A stretch of 64,000 nt of DNA. It comes from an uncultured Parabacteroides sp. Its GTDB lineage: Bacteria; Bacteroidota; Bacteroidia; Bacteroidales; Tannerellaceae. The position numbers were made by a program, and so were the translations under genes. The stretch is taken from NCBI GenBank assembly GCA_900541965.1, contig UQLN01000010.1, forward strand, positions 1-64,000, in the 5' to 3' direction. The notes under the pieces were generated by a model. That model was not told the DNA's origin. It did not search any database and worked only from the letters and a program-made list of their open reading frames with translations. Each line of letters begins with the position of its first letter. Within the stretch, counting starts at the first letter, position 1. Below are positions 1 through 6,825 of this stretch, piece after piece.

Positions 1-19
1 GTAGCTGCTCCATACTCAT
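1..19 (-). CDS. start of a second ORF6N-domain gene (cut by window edge)
   Basis: Read on the minus strand, the first 19 bases give ATG followed by codons for S-M-E-Q-L, the same first six residues as the complete ORF6N gene at 133-711. The upstream DNA is also shared (see the repeat at 1-100). This is therefore the 5' end of a tandem paralogue transcribed leftwards out of the window. Only six codons are visible, so whether the copy is intact cannot be judged. Confidence 0.6.
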
Positions 20-100
20 TCTATTTTATGATAAAGCCTTTACTACTTCACTACAATATGTGTACAAGTAATACAGGTCTTGGTTATATCTAAATTACAT
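1..100. repeat. direct repeat, copy A (start codon and leader of ORF6N gene)
   Basis: Positions 1-100 match 693-791 almost base for base; I see one substitution near position 74 and one 1-nt indel. The repeat covers the first codons of the gene and about 80 bp of leader. It is best explained by tandem duplication of the whole gene with its upstream region. Confidence 0.85.
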
Positions 101-132
101 CAATATTCTTAACGCTATCAAATAGGTTAAGA

Positions 133-711
133 TTACTTCACAAAGCCAATCTTTGGTCGTGACATATTCAGTATCTTATTCTTGTTCTGCAATTCTGCCA
201 ACGTTTCATTGATTAACTCCAACTGCATACGGGTATCATCATTGATGTCGTTGTAGTCGGCAAAAACTTCATCCATATATTCTTTCAGCTCTTTTATTTG
301 ACCTTCCAATTCTCCTACCCTGTCAACCGGAGGATTCAATACCAGATCCCGCATGGCTACAAATGCCCGCATGATCCCTCTATTTATTTCTATTGCTGTC
401 TTTGAATTGAGGACGCTACTAAGCATGGCAACCCCAAGTTCGGTAAACGCGAAAGGAGCATATTTGATATTATAACCCCTACTTTTGTTCAAGGCCGCAA
501 ATTGCGTCCTTGATAGCTCAGATACCTCGTCTTTCGTTAGTTGAAACATAAAATCGTCTCCGTCAAACCTTTCTATATTACGCCTTACAGCCTCCTTGAG
601 ACGTTTTGTTTCCGTTCCGTACATCTCTGCCAAATCAAAGTCAAGCATCACTTTTTGGCCTCGTAGCTCGTAAATCTTACTTTGTATCAATTGTAGCTGC
701 TCCATACTCAT
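133..711 (-). CDS. ORF6N domain-containing protein
   Basis: This 192-residue protein has an ORF6N-type N-terminal domain at about residues 8-100, with the family signature VMLDFDLAEMYG and the following LKEAVRRNIERF and FMFQLT segments. Residues about 130-175 are rich in E, L, K and N and look like a coiled coil. ORF6N domains occur in phage and bacterial proteins related to KilA-N/BRO proteins and are thought to bind DNA; the biological role in Bacteroidales is not established. The gene is immediately downstream of the start of a second copy of itself and next to a tRNA gene carrying an integrative element, so a mobile origin is plausible. The start at 711 (MSMEQL) is shared with the partial copy; a start two codons later is also possible. 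Confidence 0.85.
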   Translation of the reverse strand: MSMEQLQLIQSKIYELRGQKVMLDFDLAEMYGTETKRLKEAVRRNIERFDGDDFMFQLTKDEVSELSRTQFAALNKSRGYNIKYAPFAFTELGVAMLSSVLNSKTAIEINRGIMRAFVAMRDLVLNPPVDRVGELEGQIKELKEYMDEVFADYNDINDDTRMQLELINETLAELQNKNKILNMSRPKIGFVK

Positions 712-791
712 TCTATTTTATGATAAAGCCTTTACTACTTCACTACAATATGTGTACAAGTAATGCAGGTCTTGGTTATATCTAATTACAT
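693..791. repeat. direct repeat, copy B
   Basis: This is the second copy of the repeat at 1-100. It holds the start codon region and leader of the complete ORF6N gene. Similarity fades after about position 795, just before the tRNA terminator. Confidence 0.85.
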
Positions 792-828
792 TAAGAATCT
801 TAGCACTATCAAGCAATCGGGCTAAGAA

Positions 829-863
829 TAAAAAAAGAGGTTAGATTTAACTTCTAACCTCTT
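829..863 (-). terminator. intrinsic terminator of tRNA-Pro
   Basis: Two 10-bp arms (835-844 and 854-863) are perfectly complementary around a 9-nt loop. On the minus strand the stem is followed by a run of seven T. It lies 9 bp downstream of the tRNA 3' end. Confidence 0.85.
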
Positions 864-871
864 CAAGATAG

Positions 872-945
872 TCGGGATGACAGGATTTGAACCTGCGACC
901 ACACGCCCCCCAGACGCGTACTCTACCGGGCTGAGCTACATCCCG
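872..945 (-). tRNA. tRNA-Pro (anticodon GGG)
   Basis: The minus strand folds as a 74-nt cloverleaf. The acceptor arm is CGGGATG paired with CATCCCG, followed by discriminator A; C1-G72 is typical of bacterial proline tRNAs. The D stem is GCTC/GAGT, the anticodon stem CGCGT/GCGTG, and the loop CTGGGGG gives anticodon GGG (plus-strand 909-911). The T arm contains GGTTCAAATCC. CCA is not encoded. The 5' part of the gene, from the anticodon loop to the 5' end, lies in the attachment repeat of the integrative element, so this functional copy is a hybrid: the 3' part is chromosomal and the 5' part and promoter came from, or are shared with, the element. Confidence 0.93.
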
Positions 946-964
946 AAATGCGGTTGCAAAAGTA
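906..964. repeat. attachment site repeat, left (59 bp)
   Basis: The 59 bases are identical to 6826-6884. They cover tRNA-Pro from nucleotide 39 in the anticodon arm to the 5' end, plus 19 bp upstream including the -7 box. The left copy is joined to the 3' half of the tRNA and so gives a complete gene. Confidence 0.93.
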
Positions 965-987
965 GTGCTTTATTTTTAATCTGCAAA
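957..987 (-). promoter_or_regulatory. promoter of tRNA-Pro, rebuilt by the element
   Basis: On the minus strand TTTG (984-987) is followed after exactly 19 bp by TACTTTTG (957-964), a full match to the Bacteroidetes sigma-ABfr consensus TTTG-N19-21-TAnnTTTG. The -7 box is the last part of the 59-bp attachment repeat. The -33 box lies outside it, in DNA belonging to the element. Confidence 0.75.
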
Positions 988-1417
988 TAAACAGCCTGTT
1001 TTTTATTTATTGTGTTCTATGCCAAGTTTTGTATAGTCTTTTTTATTAGCACTTTACAATGGCTTTGTTTGTTGTTTTTTAGAATTGTTTCTAAACAGTG
1101 CTTTAACTGCTTAAGTTTTTTGTTCTGTTCAGCTATTTGTATTTAGTCTATCGTCTTTTGTATGGAATTGGATTATTTTATCCCAAAACTTTAATCAAAC
1201 TTTAATCGAAGATAGATACAAAATAGGAATATATCTTGCCACTACATTTCCAATTATTAATATGGGTCTGACATATATTGAAAGAAACTTTCCGTGTATT
1301 CATTGTTAATAAATCATAATAGCCTAATTTTACTCGTCAAAAATTTAATCGCGGATTGAGTTTTTACGTTGCACTCATAGACAACTGTATTATTCACTAA
1401 AAAAAAGAAAGACGATT
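965..1417. other. left end of element: non-coding, recombinase arm-type repeats
   Basis: I see no gene in these 453 bp. The motif AAACTTTAATC occurs as two abutting copies (1186-1196 and 1197-1209), and a one-mismatch copy, AAAATTTAATCG, lies at 1340-1351. The 13-mer AAACTTTAATCGA at 1197-1209 recurs in the right end at 6717-6729. Repeats of this kind in both ends of a tyrosine-recombinase element are expected for arm-type integrase or excisionase sites. No convincing promoter box for the integrase was found. Confidence 0.5.
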
Positions 1418-2662
1418 ATGGCAAAGTTTCGTATTGTACTCCACACGAGTAACAAAAGAAAAGATGGGAGTAACCCTGTTTGTTTACGCATCACTAAAAG
1501 AGGTAAACTAAAATACATTGATTTAAAATTGTCCGCCTTTGAAAATGAGTGGGATAAAAACGCGGACCGATTTAAAAGGGACAAACGCGTGAACCCCAAC
1601 CATGAGTCGTATAACAATTGGTTGATTAGTTGCGAGGAACGTAAAAATGAAGTGGTGAATAAGTTTATGAAAGCACAGGTGGATTGGACACTAAATCAAT
1701 TTGAGGAAGAGTTTTTGGGAATTTCGAGGCAAGGAAAAATCTATGATTATTGGATAAGGCAGGTGGAGGATTTAAAGTCTATAGGTCACATCGGTAATGG
1801 AAAGGTTTATGAACGTGACTTGCACCTGTTCTGCAAATATGACTCTAAAGCAAAAGAACGTTTGTTTTCAGAAATAGACGTAAAATACATCAATCGCTTA
1901 AATATGGCTATGGAAAAGAATGGTTGTTGTGGAAACACCCGTATGCACACTTTAAAGACATTGCGTGCTGTAATTAATAAAGCCATTAAAGAAAAAGCAG
2001 CCTCAAACAACACTTATCCGTTTGGTAAAGGTGGTTTTGAAATCAACAAGTTGGCGGAGGAAACGGCAAAACGCTATTTACTACCAACGGACTTGGAGTT
2101 GATAAAGAACTCGCCTCAACAAAATTTTGTATTGGAGCGTGCCCGTCGGATATACCTATTTTCTTACTATTGTTTGGGCATGAGCTTTGTTGATATGGCA
2201 AACCTTACAACAGACAATCTTGAAATGTTGGCAACAGGAACGCATATCGTGTATAAAAGGCAAAAGACAAAAAATGCCAAGAATGTAAAGCCGATAAAAA
2301 TATTCGTTACTCCTGCCATAGAGGAGCAATTGAAATGGTTTAAGGCAAACACTCCTCAAACGGGTAAGTATTTACTTCCTATTATTACTAAAGAGTATGA
2401 TGGCGAACAACTGTATGAGCATGTGCGTTGTCGATACAAACGTATTAATGCCAATTTGAAAAAAATGGGTAAGGCTTTAGGAATTTCATTGAACTTGACA
2501 ACTTATACAGCACGGCACACAATGGCCATGACTTTGCAAGGCAATGATATTCCCCGTGAAATAATAAGCCAAGCCCTGGGACATAGTAATCTTACGACAA
2601 CGGCTACATATCTTGCCAGTTTCTCTACAAGTGTTTTAGATAAAGTCGTAAAAATATTATAG
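1418..2662 (+). CDS. tyrosine recombinase / integrase of the element
   Basis: This 414-residue site-specific recombinase should catalyse integration and excision at the tRNA-Pro repeats. The N-terminal 75 residues resemble the arm-type DNA-binding domain of Bacteroidetes integrases, the SAM-like core-binding domain spans about 105-200, and the catalytic domain about 220-410. Visible active-site residues are R366-H367 (TARHTMAM), H389 (LGHSN) and the nucleophile Y398 (ATYLAS), plus a Lys-bearing YKRQKTK hairpin. In many relatives the first catalytic Arg is in a YxRGMSFVDM segment; here it reads YCLGMSFVDM, so I cannot place Arg-I. Either a neighbouring Arg serves or activity is altered. The HTH gene starts 3 bp after the stop, so the two are co-transcribed. 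The gene lies 453 bp inside the left repeat, as usual for such elements. Confidence 0.92.
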   Translation: MAKFRIVLHTSNKRKDGSNPVCLRITKRGKLKYIDLKLSAFENEWDKNADRFKRDKRVNPNHESYNNWLISCEERKNEVVNKFMKAQVDWTLNQFEEEFLGISRQGKIYDYWIRQVEDLKSIGHIGNGKVYERDLHLFCKYDSKAKERLFSEIDVKYINRLNMAMEKNGCCGNTRMHTLKTLRAVINKAIKEKAASNNTYPFGKGGFEINKLAEETAKRYLLPTDLELIKNSPQQNFVLERARRIYLFSYYCLGMSFVDMANLTTDNLEMLATGTHIVYKRQKTKNAKNVKPIKIFVTPAIEEQLKWFKANTPQTGKYLLPIITKEYDGEQLYEHVRCRYKRINANLKKMGKALGISLNLTTYTARHTMAMTLQGNDIPREIISQALGHSNLTTTATYLASFSTSVLDKVVKIL

Positions 2663-2664
2663 GT

Positions 2665-3450
2665 ATGTTTATTCATTATGGAATGCCTTTGGGCGACTTG
2701 ATAAACAAGTCGCTCAGAGGGGAAGCTGCAGTCCGTGAAAGTTGGTTGTTTGTCTATGTGAAGCGGTTGACGAATGGGGATAAAGGAAAACTCCGACAGG
2801 CATTAAAGGTAGTCGATACAGCTATTGGCATGTGGAAAAGCAGGTATTTTATTTCTACTTATGAAGTAAAGGTAAAGTCTGTAGTTCAGGGGAAATTAAA
2901 TATGAGCAGTCAAGAATTGGATGATATCTATAATGAAGAAGTCTCCTTGCAGAAAGAGGGGAAAATTGTTTTAGCAAAAGATTTCCTGTATGGTGCAATA
3001 GCAAAGTACGGTTTCATTAATGAACATCATCGTGATTCTGTGGAAAGCGCATGGTTGTATAATGATATGGAGTTTTTAAGAAACGAGTGGGAATATTATG
3101 TTTTGGCTCAAATAAGGTCGCTAAGGGAAATAATTTGTACTATGCTGGGATTAGTACCGTCAGAGGGTAAAAGCAAAAAACAGAAGAACAATAGACCACT
3201 AAAACGGATGGAAGATTATCCGGAGGTATTCGGTATTGATATTTGTAGCGAGTTGATTGGGCAGTCCAAACATACAATTTATAAGTTGACAAGTCATAAG
3301 GAAATACCTTGTTATCGTGCGGAAAGTGGGCGAATACTAAGATTTAAACGTGATGAAATAATAACGTGGATGATGGCTAAAAGACAAGAAACTAAGCAGG
3401 AATTCATTGAAAGTATGGAGTTAGGATTTGTTGCGCGTCTTCGTAAATAG
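2665..3450 (+). CDS. HTH (excisionase-like) protein of the element
   Basis: This 261-residue protein has no family I can name over its first 170 residues, which are largely helical and charged. The C-terminal part (about 180-240) looks like a MerR/excisionase-type helix-turn-helix: VFGIDICSELIGQSKHTIYKL is followed by a short wing and RILRFKRDEIITWM, the pattern of HTH_17 proteins. The gene begins 3 bp after the integrase stop, so it is translated from the same message. A role as recombination directionality factor or as regulator of the downstream replication gene is inferred from that position. It is longer than a simple excisionase. Confidence 0.7.
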   Translation: MFIHYGMPLGDLINKSLRGEAAVRESWLFVYVKRLTNGDKGKLRQALKVVDTAIGMWKSRYFISTYEVKVKSVVQGKLNMSSQELDDIYNEEVSLQKEGKIVLAKDFLYGAIAKYGFINEHHRDSVESAWLYNDMEFLRNEWEYYVLAQIRSLREIICTMLGLVPSEGKSKKQKNNRPLKRMEDYPEVFGIDICSELIGQSKHTIYKLTSHKEIPCYRAESGRILRFKRDEIITWMMAKRQETKQEFIESMELGFVARLRK

Positions 3451-3502
3451 TTAATAAGCTCAATTTTGTATAATATTCTATATACATTTTAATATCACAG
3501 TC

Positions 3503-4498
3503 ATGTATGATAAAATCAAGTTAATATTATATGGCCTGCCAACAGGGTACGACTGGCAATCAGTATTAAAACGCATAGTTGTGCAGTCTTACTTTGCTGA
3601 TGGTACAGGTGGTAGTGGGTTATGGCTTGGACGTAGAGTCATAGCCACAGAAACGTATGTGTCATTCGAGGGCAGTCTTCCTAAATGTCTATGTGGGCAT
3701 AACCTAAAGACCTTATCATTAAGGGAGGTCAAGTGGCTTATTATGAAGTTAAGCGAGGATTTAGGTGTACCCATGTATGAGGCAGTAGTGGAGTCGGCAG
3801 AGTTTGCACATAACTTTAGCATGAAAGAGCCTCCTATTATGTATATGCAGAAGTTGGATGCCATGAAAGCATTTAGACCTAATGGGTGGAACGGTACTAA
3901 GTACATAGAGAATGGAGAGGTACGCTGTAAGTTTTATGACAAGATGCAGGAGGCAAAGAGGAAGCGTGAGTTACCTAAATATGGAAGAGAGAACCTACCC
4001 AAAAACTTATTGAGATATGAAGTGACATTTTATAAGAAAGGGCTGAGTAAGCTGTTTGGCAGAGATATAGTAGCAGAGGAGCTTTGGAGCAAACAGGTAT
4101 TTTGGACGCTGGTTGCGGAGTGGTTTGGATATTATGAGGATATGGTGAAGCTACCGAATGACTGTTGGGATGTGGATTACCGTATTTTTGAGAGCGCCAA
4201 AGACTTTGCCAAGTGGTGCATTTGTATAGCAAATGCTGACCAAAACCTGTCTTATTATGTAAAGAGCGTCCTGTTTAAATTACGTAAAAATCCACAGCCT
4301 AAAGACCGTGTTCTGCATGGGCAAATACAGAAAAAGATTCAAGACGCGTTGGAGTGGGGTAAAAGTCATTTATCTCTCCCTAATCTGACATTGGAACTGA
4401 CAGACAAAATAGAACAATACCTTACTTGGCTGTTGGAACAGTCGGCAGACGGTATAACCGCTGCAGAGGAACGTCGATTATTCAATACTGCCTGTTAG
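3503..4498 (+). CDS. phage gene II/X-like rolling-circle replication protein
   Basis: This 331-residue protein resembles the filamentous-phage replication initiator family (G2P/X). The segment SLPKCLCGHN (residues 58-67) corresponds to the conserved S-x-x-K-x-L-x-GHN of G2P. CKFYDK (142-147) and LRYEVTFYKKG (170-180) match the K-x-Y-x-K and L-R-x-E-x-x-x-K blocks of the family. Such proteins nick the double-strand origin through an active-site Tyr and start rolling-circle synthesis; several Tyr are present but I cannot assign the nucleophile. The gene follows the HTH gene after 52 bp and is followed within 20 bp by a large perfect inverted repeat, a reasonable place for an origin. Assignment is by motif resemblance only. 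Confidence 0.7.
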   Translation: MYDKIKLILYGLPTGYDWQSVLKRIVVQSYFADGTGGSGLWLGRRVIATETYVSFEGSLPKCLCGHNLKTLSLREVKWLIMKLSEDLGVPMYEAVVESAEFAHNFSMKEPPIMYMQKLDAMKAFRPNGWNGTKYIENGEVRCKFYDKMQEAKRKRELPKYGRENLPKNLLRYEVTFYKKGLSKLFGRDIVAEELWSKQVFWTLVAEWFGYYEDMVKLPNDCWDVDYRIFESAKDFAKWCICIANADQNLSYYVKSVLFKLRKNPQPKDRVLHGQIQKKIQDALEWGKSHLSLPNLTLELTDKIEQYLTWLLEQSADGITAAEERRLFNTAC

Positions 4499-4514
4499 AC
4501 CTCTCCCTAATCAA

Positions 4515-4590
4515 ATAAGGCTTGATAATCATCAAAGGGTGTAAACTTCACTTTCCTAAGTTTATTCTTCTGATGATTATCAAGCCTTAT
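4515..4590. repeat. 20-bp perfect inverted repeat after rep gene (origin or terminator)
   Basis: Arms 4515-4534 and 4571-4590 are perfectly complementary over 20 bp with a 36-nt spacer. Inside the spacer a second pair, TAAACTT and AAGTTTA, can form a smaller hairpin. Five T follow after two C. It could terminate rep transcription, but the long arms, wide spacer and nested pair also suit a replication origin or nick region. Confidence 0.6.
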
Positions 4591-5064
4591 CCTTTTTATA
4601 GCTCCTCTATTGGTGGCACACAGCCAAAAACTTATCAAACACAATAAAAGTATTCGGCGGAATACAATAATAGCTTATACGCTCTAATTACGAGGTCACG
4701 TGATTATATATGTGATGAGGCTGTTAGTGTGCAGTCGATAGAATCAATGCCGGTCATAGTTGAAGAGGATTTAGGGCTCGTCAATCTTCACTACATAGTG
4801 ATGAGCCTATGTGATAATAGTGTATAGCATTATAGAGGTCTTACAATATAAGGAGTAGAAATATCACGCAGCACCTCTAAATGGATGAAATATAATGGAA
4901 TGGTAGGGTATAGTTAGAGTGTGGATATGGTGATGAGGCTATTTCGAGGCATCCATAAAAGATTAGACATTCTGAAATGCAGCAGCCTCATCGGAGTTCC
5001 CTGCTTAAAATCTTGTGAACTATCAATAAATGAGTAAATTTGTTCCACGACATCCCTAAAAACG
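4591..5064. other. non-coding region of element with repeated TGAGGCT motif
   Basis: No plausible gene is seen in these 474 bp. GTGATGAGGCT occurs at 4712-4722 and 4930-4940, the variant GTGATGAGCCT at 4798-4808, and the inverse AGCCTCATC at 4984-4992, which can pair with the second copy. Further matches to the 7-mer core lie near 5322 (inverse) and 6496. ACATAG and CTATGT around the variant copy form a short hairpin. Iteron-like binding sites or part of an origin are possible. Confidence 0.35.
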
Positions 5065-5095
5065 TTTGTAGAACGCTGGATTTTAGTTATATTTG
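5065..5095 (+). promoter_or_regulatory. full-consensus promoter inside the element
   Basis: TTTG (5065-5068), 19 bp, then TATATTTG (5088-5095): an exact match to the Bacteroidetes consensus. Expected transcription start is near 5101-5103. It reads rightwards into the structured region and the secreted cargo gene. Confidence 0.75.
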
Positions 5096-5101
5096 TCCCA
5101 C

Positions 5102-5252
5102 TAACAGGTTGAAAGACTTGTCGGTGATATATTAGTCAAAGGAAGCGTTTAGCTTTATCCCGTTTTAGAAATTCTGGTAAAATTTCATGTGGTACGGGGA
5201 TAGACGATACAAACGCTCATGCTAATCTTGTATATATCAGTGATATATATAG
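5102..5252 (+). ncRNA. candidate structured RNA or long structured 5' leader
   Basis: Nested pairings can be drawn by hand: AGCGTTT 5144-5150 with AAACGCT 5211-5217; TATCCC 5156-5161 with GGGATA 5197-5202, extended past a one-base bulge; and GAAATT 5168-5173 with AATTTC 5181-5186. A small hairpin (5104-5109 with 5116-5121) precedes them. The outer segment GATATATTAG (5126-5135) can pair with CTAA and TATATC at 5222-5238, but the same 5231-5238 stretch can instead pair with GATATATA at 5242-5249, so two exclusive folds are possible. It follows a consensus promoter and no clear terminator separates it from the cargo gene at 5388, so it may be an independent RNA or a 285-nt leader. Confidence 0.4.
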
Positions 5253-5387
5253 CTTGGCGTGGGGTGTCGTTTTATCTTGTACCATGGGTTTACCAGAGCC
5301 TCTAAAACAGATAATTCTAACAGCCTCACGCTTTCCTTTTTATACAAAACTTTCCTGTCGGGGCTATGGGAAGTAAATCACAGTATT

Positions 5388-6485
5388 ATGAAAAGAACTT
5401 TGCTGTTTCTGATGAGCGTAATAATGGTTCTTTCTGTTTATGCTCAAAAATCCACTTCTATTAAGGCTTTTGAATATCCCGATTATCTGTGTCCTAATCC
5501 CTATACGGGTAAACCGATATATGGTGGTAACACACTTGAAATTAGTTATTCAGAAAAGAAAAACTCCTATGGAATAGAGTTTAGATATGGCTATGTAAAA
5601 TATTCATTAAACCTCAGTTATAAAGGCATGGATAATGGGCGATATGTTTATGCTGGCTTTGAAATTGGGAACATGACGGAGGCTGTCGTAATGACTTCCG
5701 TAAAGTTAAGCCGTTTTCTAAATAACTATGGGCAGATGCAAAGTGAAACGTTTGAAAAGGATAAGCTGATTGAACTCCATATAAGTGGCTCGGGGAGTTT
5801 GTCTGTCTATCCAATAAAAGATACTCCTGAAAGACGTAAAAGAATAGAAGAAAAAGTTGCTAAACAGGAAGCAGAAAATGCAGCCCGAAATAAACTCGAA
5901 GAACTTTATCCGTATGGCGTTCAATTCCTACAAGACAGTCTAAAACAACAAGTTGTTAAGGAGTTCTTCGACAATGCTGGTGAGGTGAAATCATTTGATT
6001 TACAGCCTCATTCTTTCCATACCTATACTGCTGTTATTGACACGAATAAACAGGTTACGGTCATTCAAAAAGATGAAGTTGTTTTGAATGCAGAGTTGCA
6101 AAATGAGCAATTACACGGTAGAATAGAATACGAACCGTCAAGCACAGGGGGAAAGACTGCGAAAGTTATTAACGGTAAAGTGTTCTTTAGTATGACATTT
6201 CACCCCAAGTTAAAAATAAAAGAGCATGAATGTTCTGTGCTTTATGATAAAAAAGAAAGTTCTTATTTGTATTTTAAATATCCATATAGAAGTTCGTTGT
6301 GGAATGATTCCAATCAAATAGAAGCACCTAAAGAAATAAGAAAGATAGTTGAGGATAACATTGTGAAAAAAGGAAAGTATTCTTTGTATTGGAAAACTGT
6401 AGATGAAAAACTTGTTTCTTTAAGCTATGTAAAACATGGCTTAGTAGATACAGTTCCTATTGAGGTATATTCAATATACAAGTAG
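5388..6485 (+). CDS. secreted protein of unknown function, cargo of the element
   Basis: This 365-residue protein begins MKRTLLFLMSVIMVLSVYAQ, a typical signal peptide cleaved after AQ (about residue 20). I chose this start over the in-frame ATG at 5259 because the upstream 43 residues are not protein-like and would bury the signal peptide. The body is beta-rich by appearance in residues 20-130; a charged helical stretch (ERRKRIEEKVAKQEAENAAR, about 147-166) is probably a short coiled coil; the rest is again mixed. I recognise no family and no catalytic motif. It is the only gene of the element without an obvious role in recombination or replication, and it is followed by its own terminator. 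An envelope function is inferred from the signal peptide only. Confidence 0.75.
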   Translation: MKRTLLFLMSVIMVLSVYAQKSTSIKAFEYPDYLCPNPYTGKPIYGGNTLEISYSEKKNSYGIEFRYGYVKYSLNLSYKGMDNGRYVYAGFEIGNMTEAVVMTSVKLSRFLNNYGQMQSETFEKDKLIELHISGSGSLSVYPIKDTPERRKRIEEKVAKQEAENAARNKLEELYPYGVQFLQDSLKQQVVKEFFDNAGEVKSFDLQPHSFHTYTAVIDTNKQVTVIQKDEVVLNAELQNEQLHGRIEYEPSSTGGKTAKVINGKVFFSMTFHPKLKIKEHECSVLYDKKESSYLYFKYPYRSSLWNDSNQIEAPKEIRKIVEDNIVKKGKYSLYWKTVDEKLVSLSYVKHGLVDTVPIEVYSIYK

Positions 6486-6524
6486 ATAACAACAATGAGG
6501 CTTCTAATGGAGCGTATAAGATAG

Positions 6525-6549
6525 GGGTAGGGCAATAGTTGTCCTACCC
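6525..6549 (+). terminator. terminator of the cargo gene
   Basis: Arms GGGTAGGGCAA (6525-6535) and TTGTCCTACCC (6539-6549) pair over 11 bp, with one G-U pair and a 3-nt loop. A short T-rich tail follows. It lies 40 bp after the stop codon. Confidence 0.65.
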
Positions 6550-6825
6550 TGTTTGTTATAATAGGTTTGTTCCTAATAGAGGAGTGGAAGAGCCTATATA
6601 CAAAAGGGGAGTGTGGTTGTGCGCAAAAAAAACAGAGGATTGGGAAACATTAACGGTCACTTAATACAAATCCATTTGGTATCACAATTTGTATTGGTTT
6701 GCACCAATTTGTCCGAAAACTTTAATCGATTTTTATTCACAGGTAAAAAATAAGGAGTTAAGTACAAACTTAACCCCTTGATTTATATTGCATTGTAATC
6801 TTTTCAATCTTTGCTCATTTCATTA
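6550..6825. other. right end of element: non-coding
   Basis: No gene is seen. The stretch holds the 13-bp arm-type repeat (6717-6729), a loose cluster of CAAAT/ATTTG repeats at about 6665-6712, and a leftward hairpin (6752-6779) just before the right attachment repeat. Confidence 0.5.
6742..6779 (-). terminator. leftward hairpin terminator next to attR
   Basis: Arms 6752-6762 and 6769-6779 pair over 11 positions with one A-C mismatch and a 6-nt loop. On the minus strand a T-rich tail follows, including six consecutive T. It would stop transcripts started at the stranded native tRNA-Pro promoter at 6877-6907 about 45 nt after they leave the half-tRNA. Confidence 0.55.

Noticed and set aside
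5259..5387. N-terminal extension of the cargo protein
   Set aside because: The extra 43 residues are not protein-like and would place a clear signal peptide in the interior.
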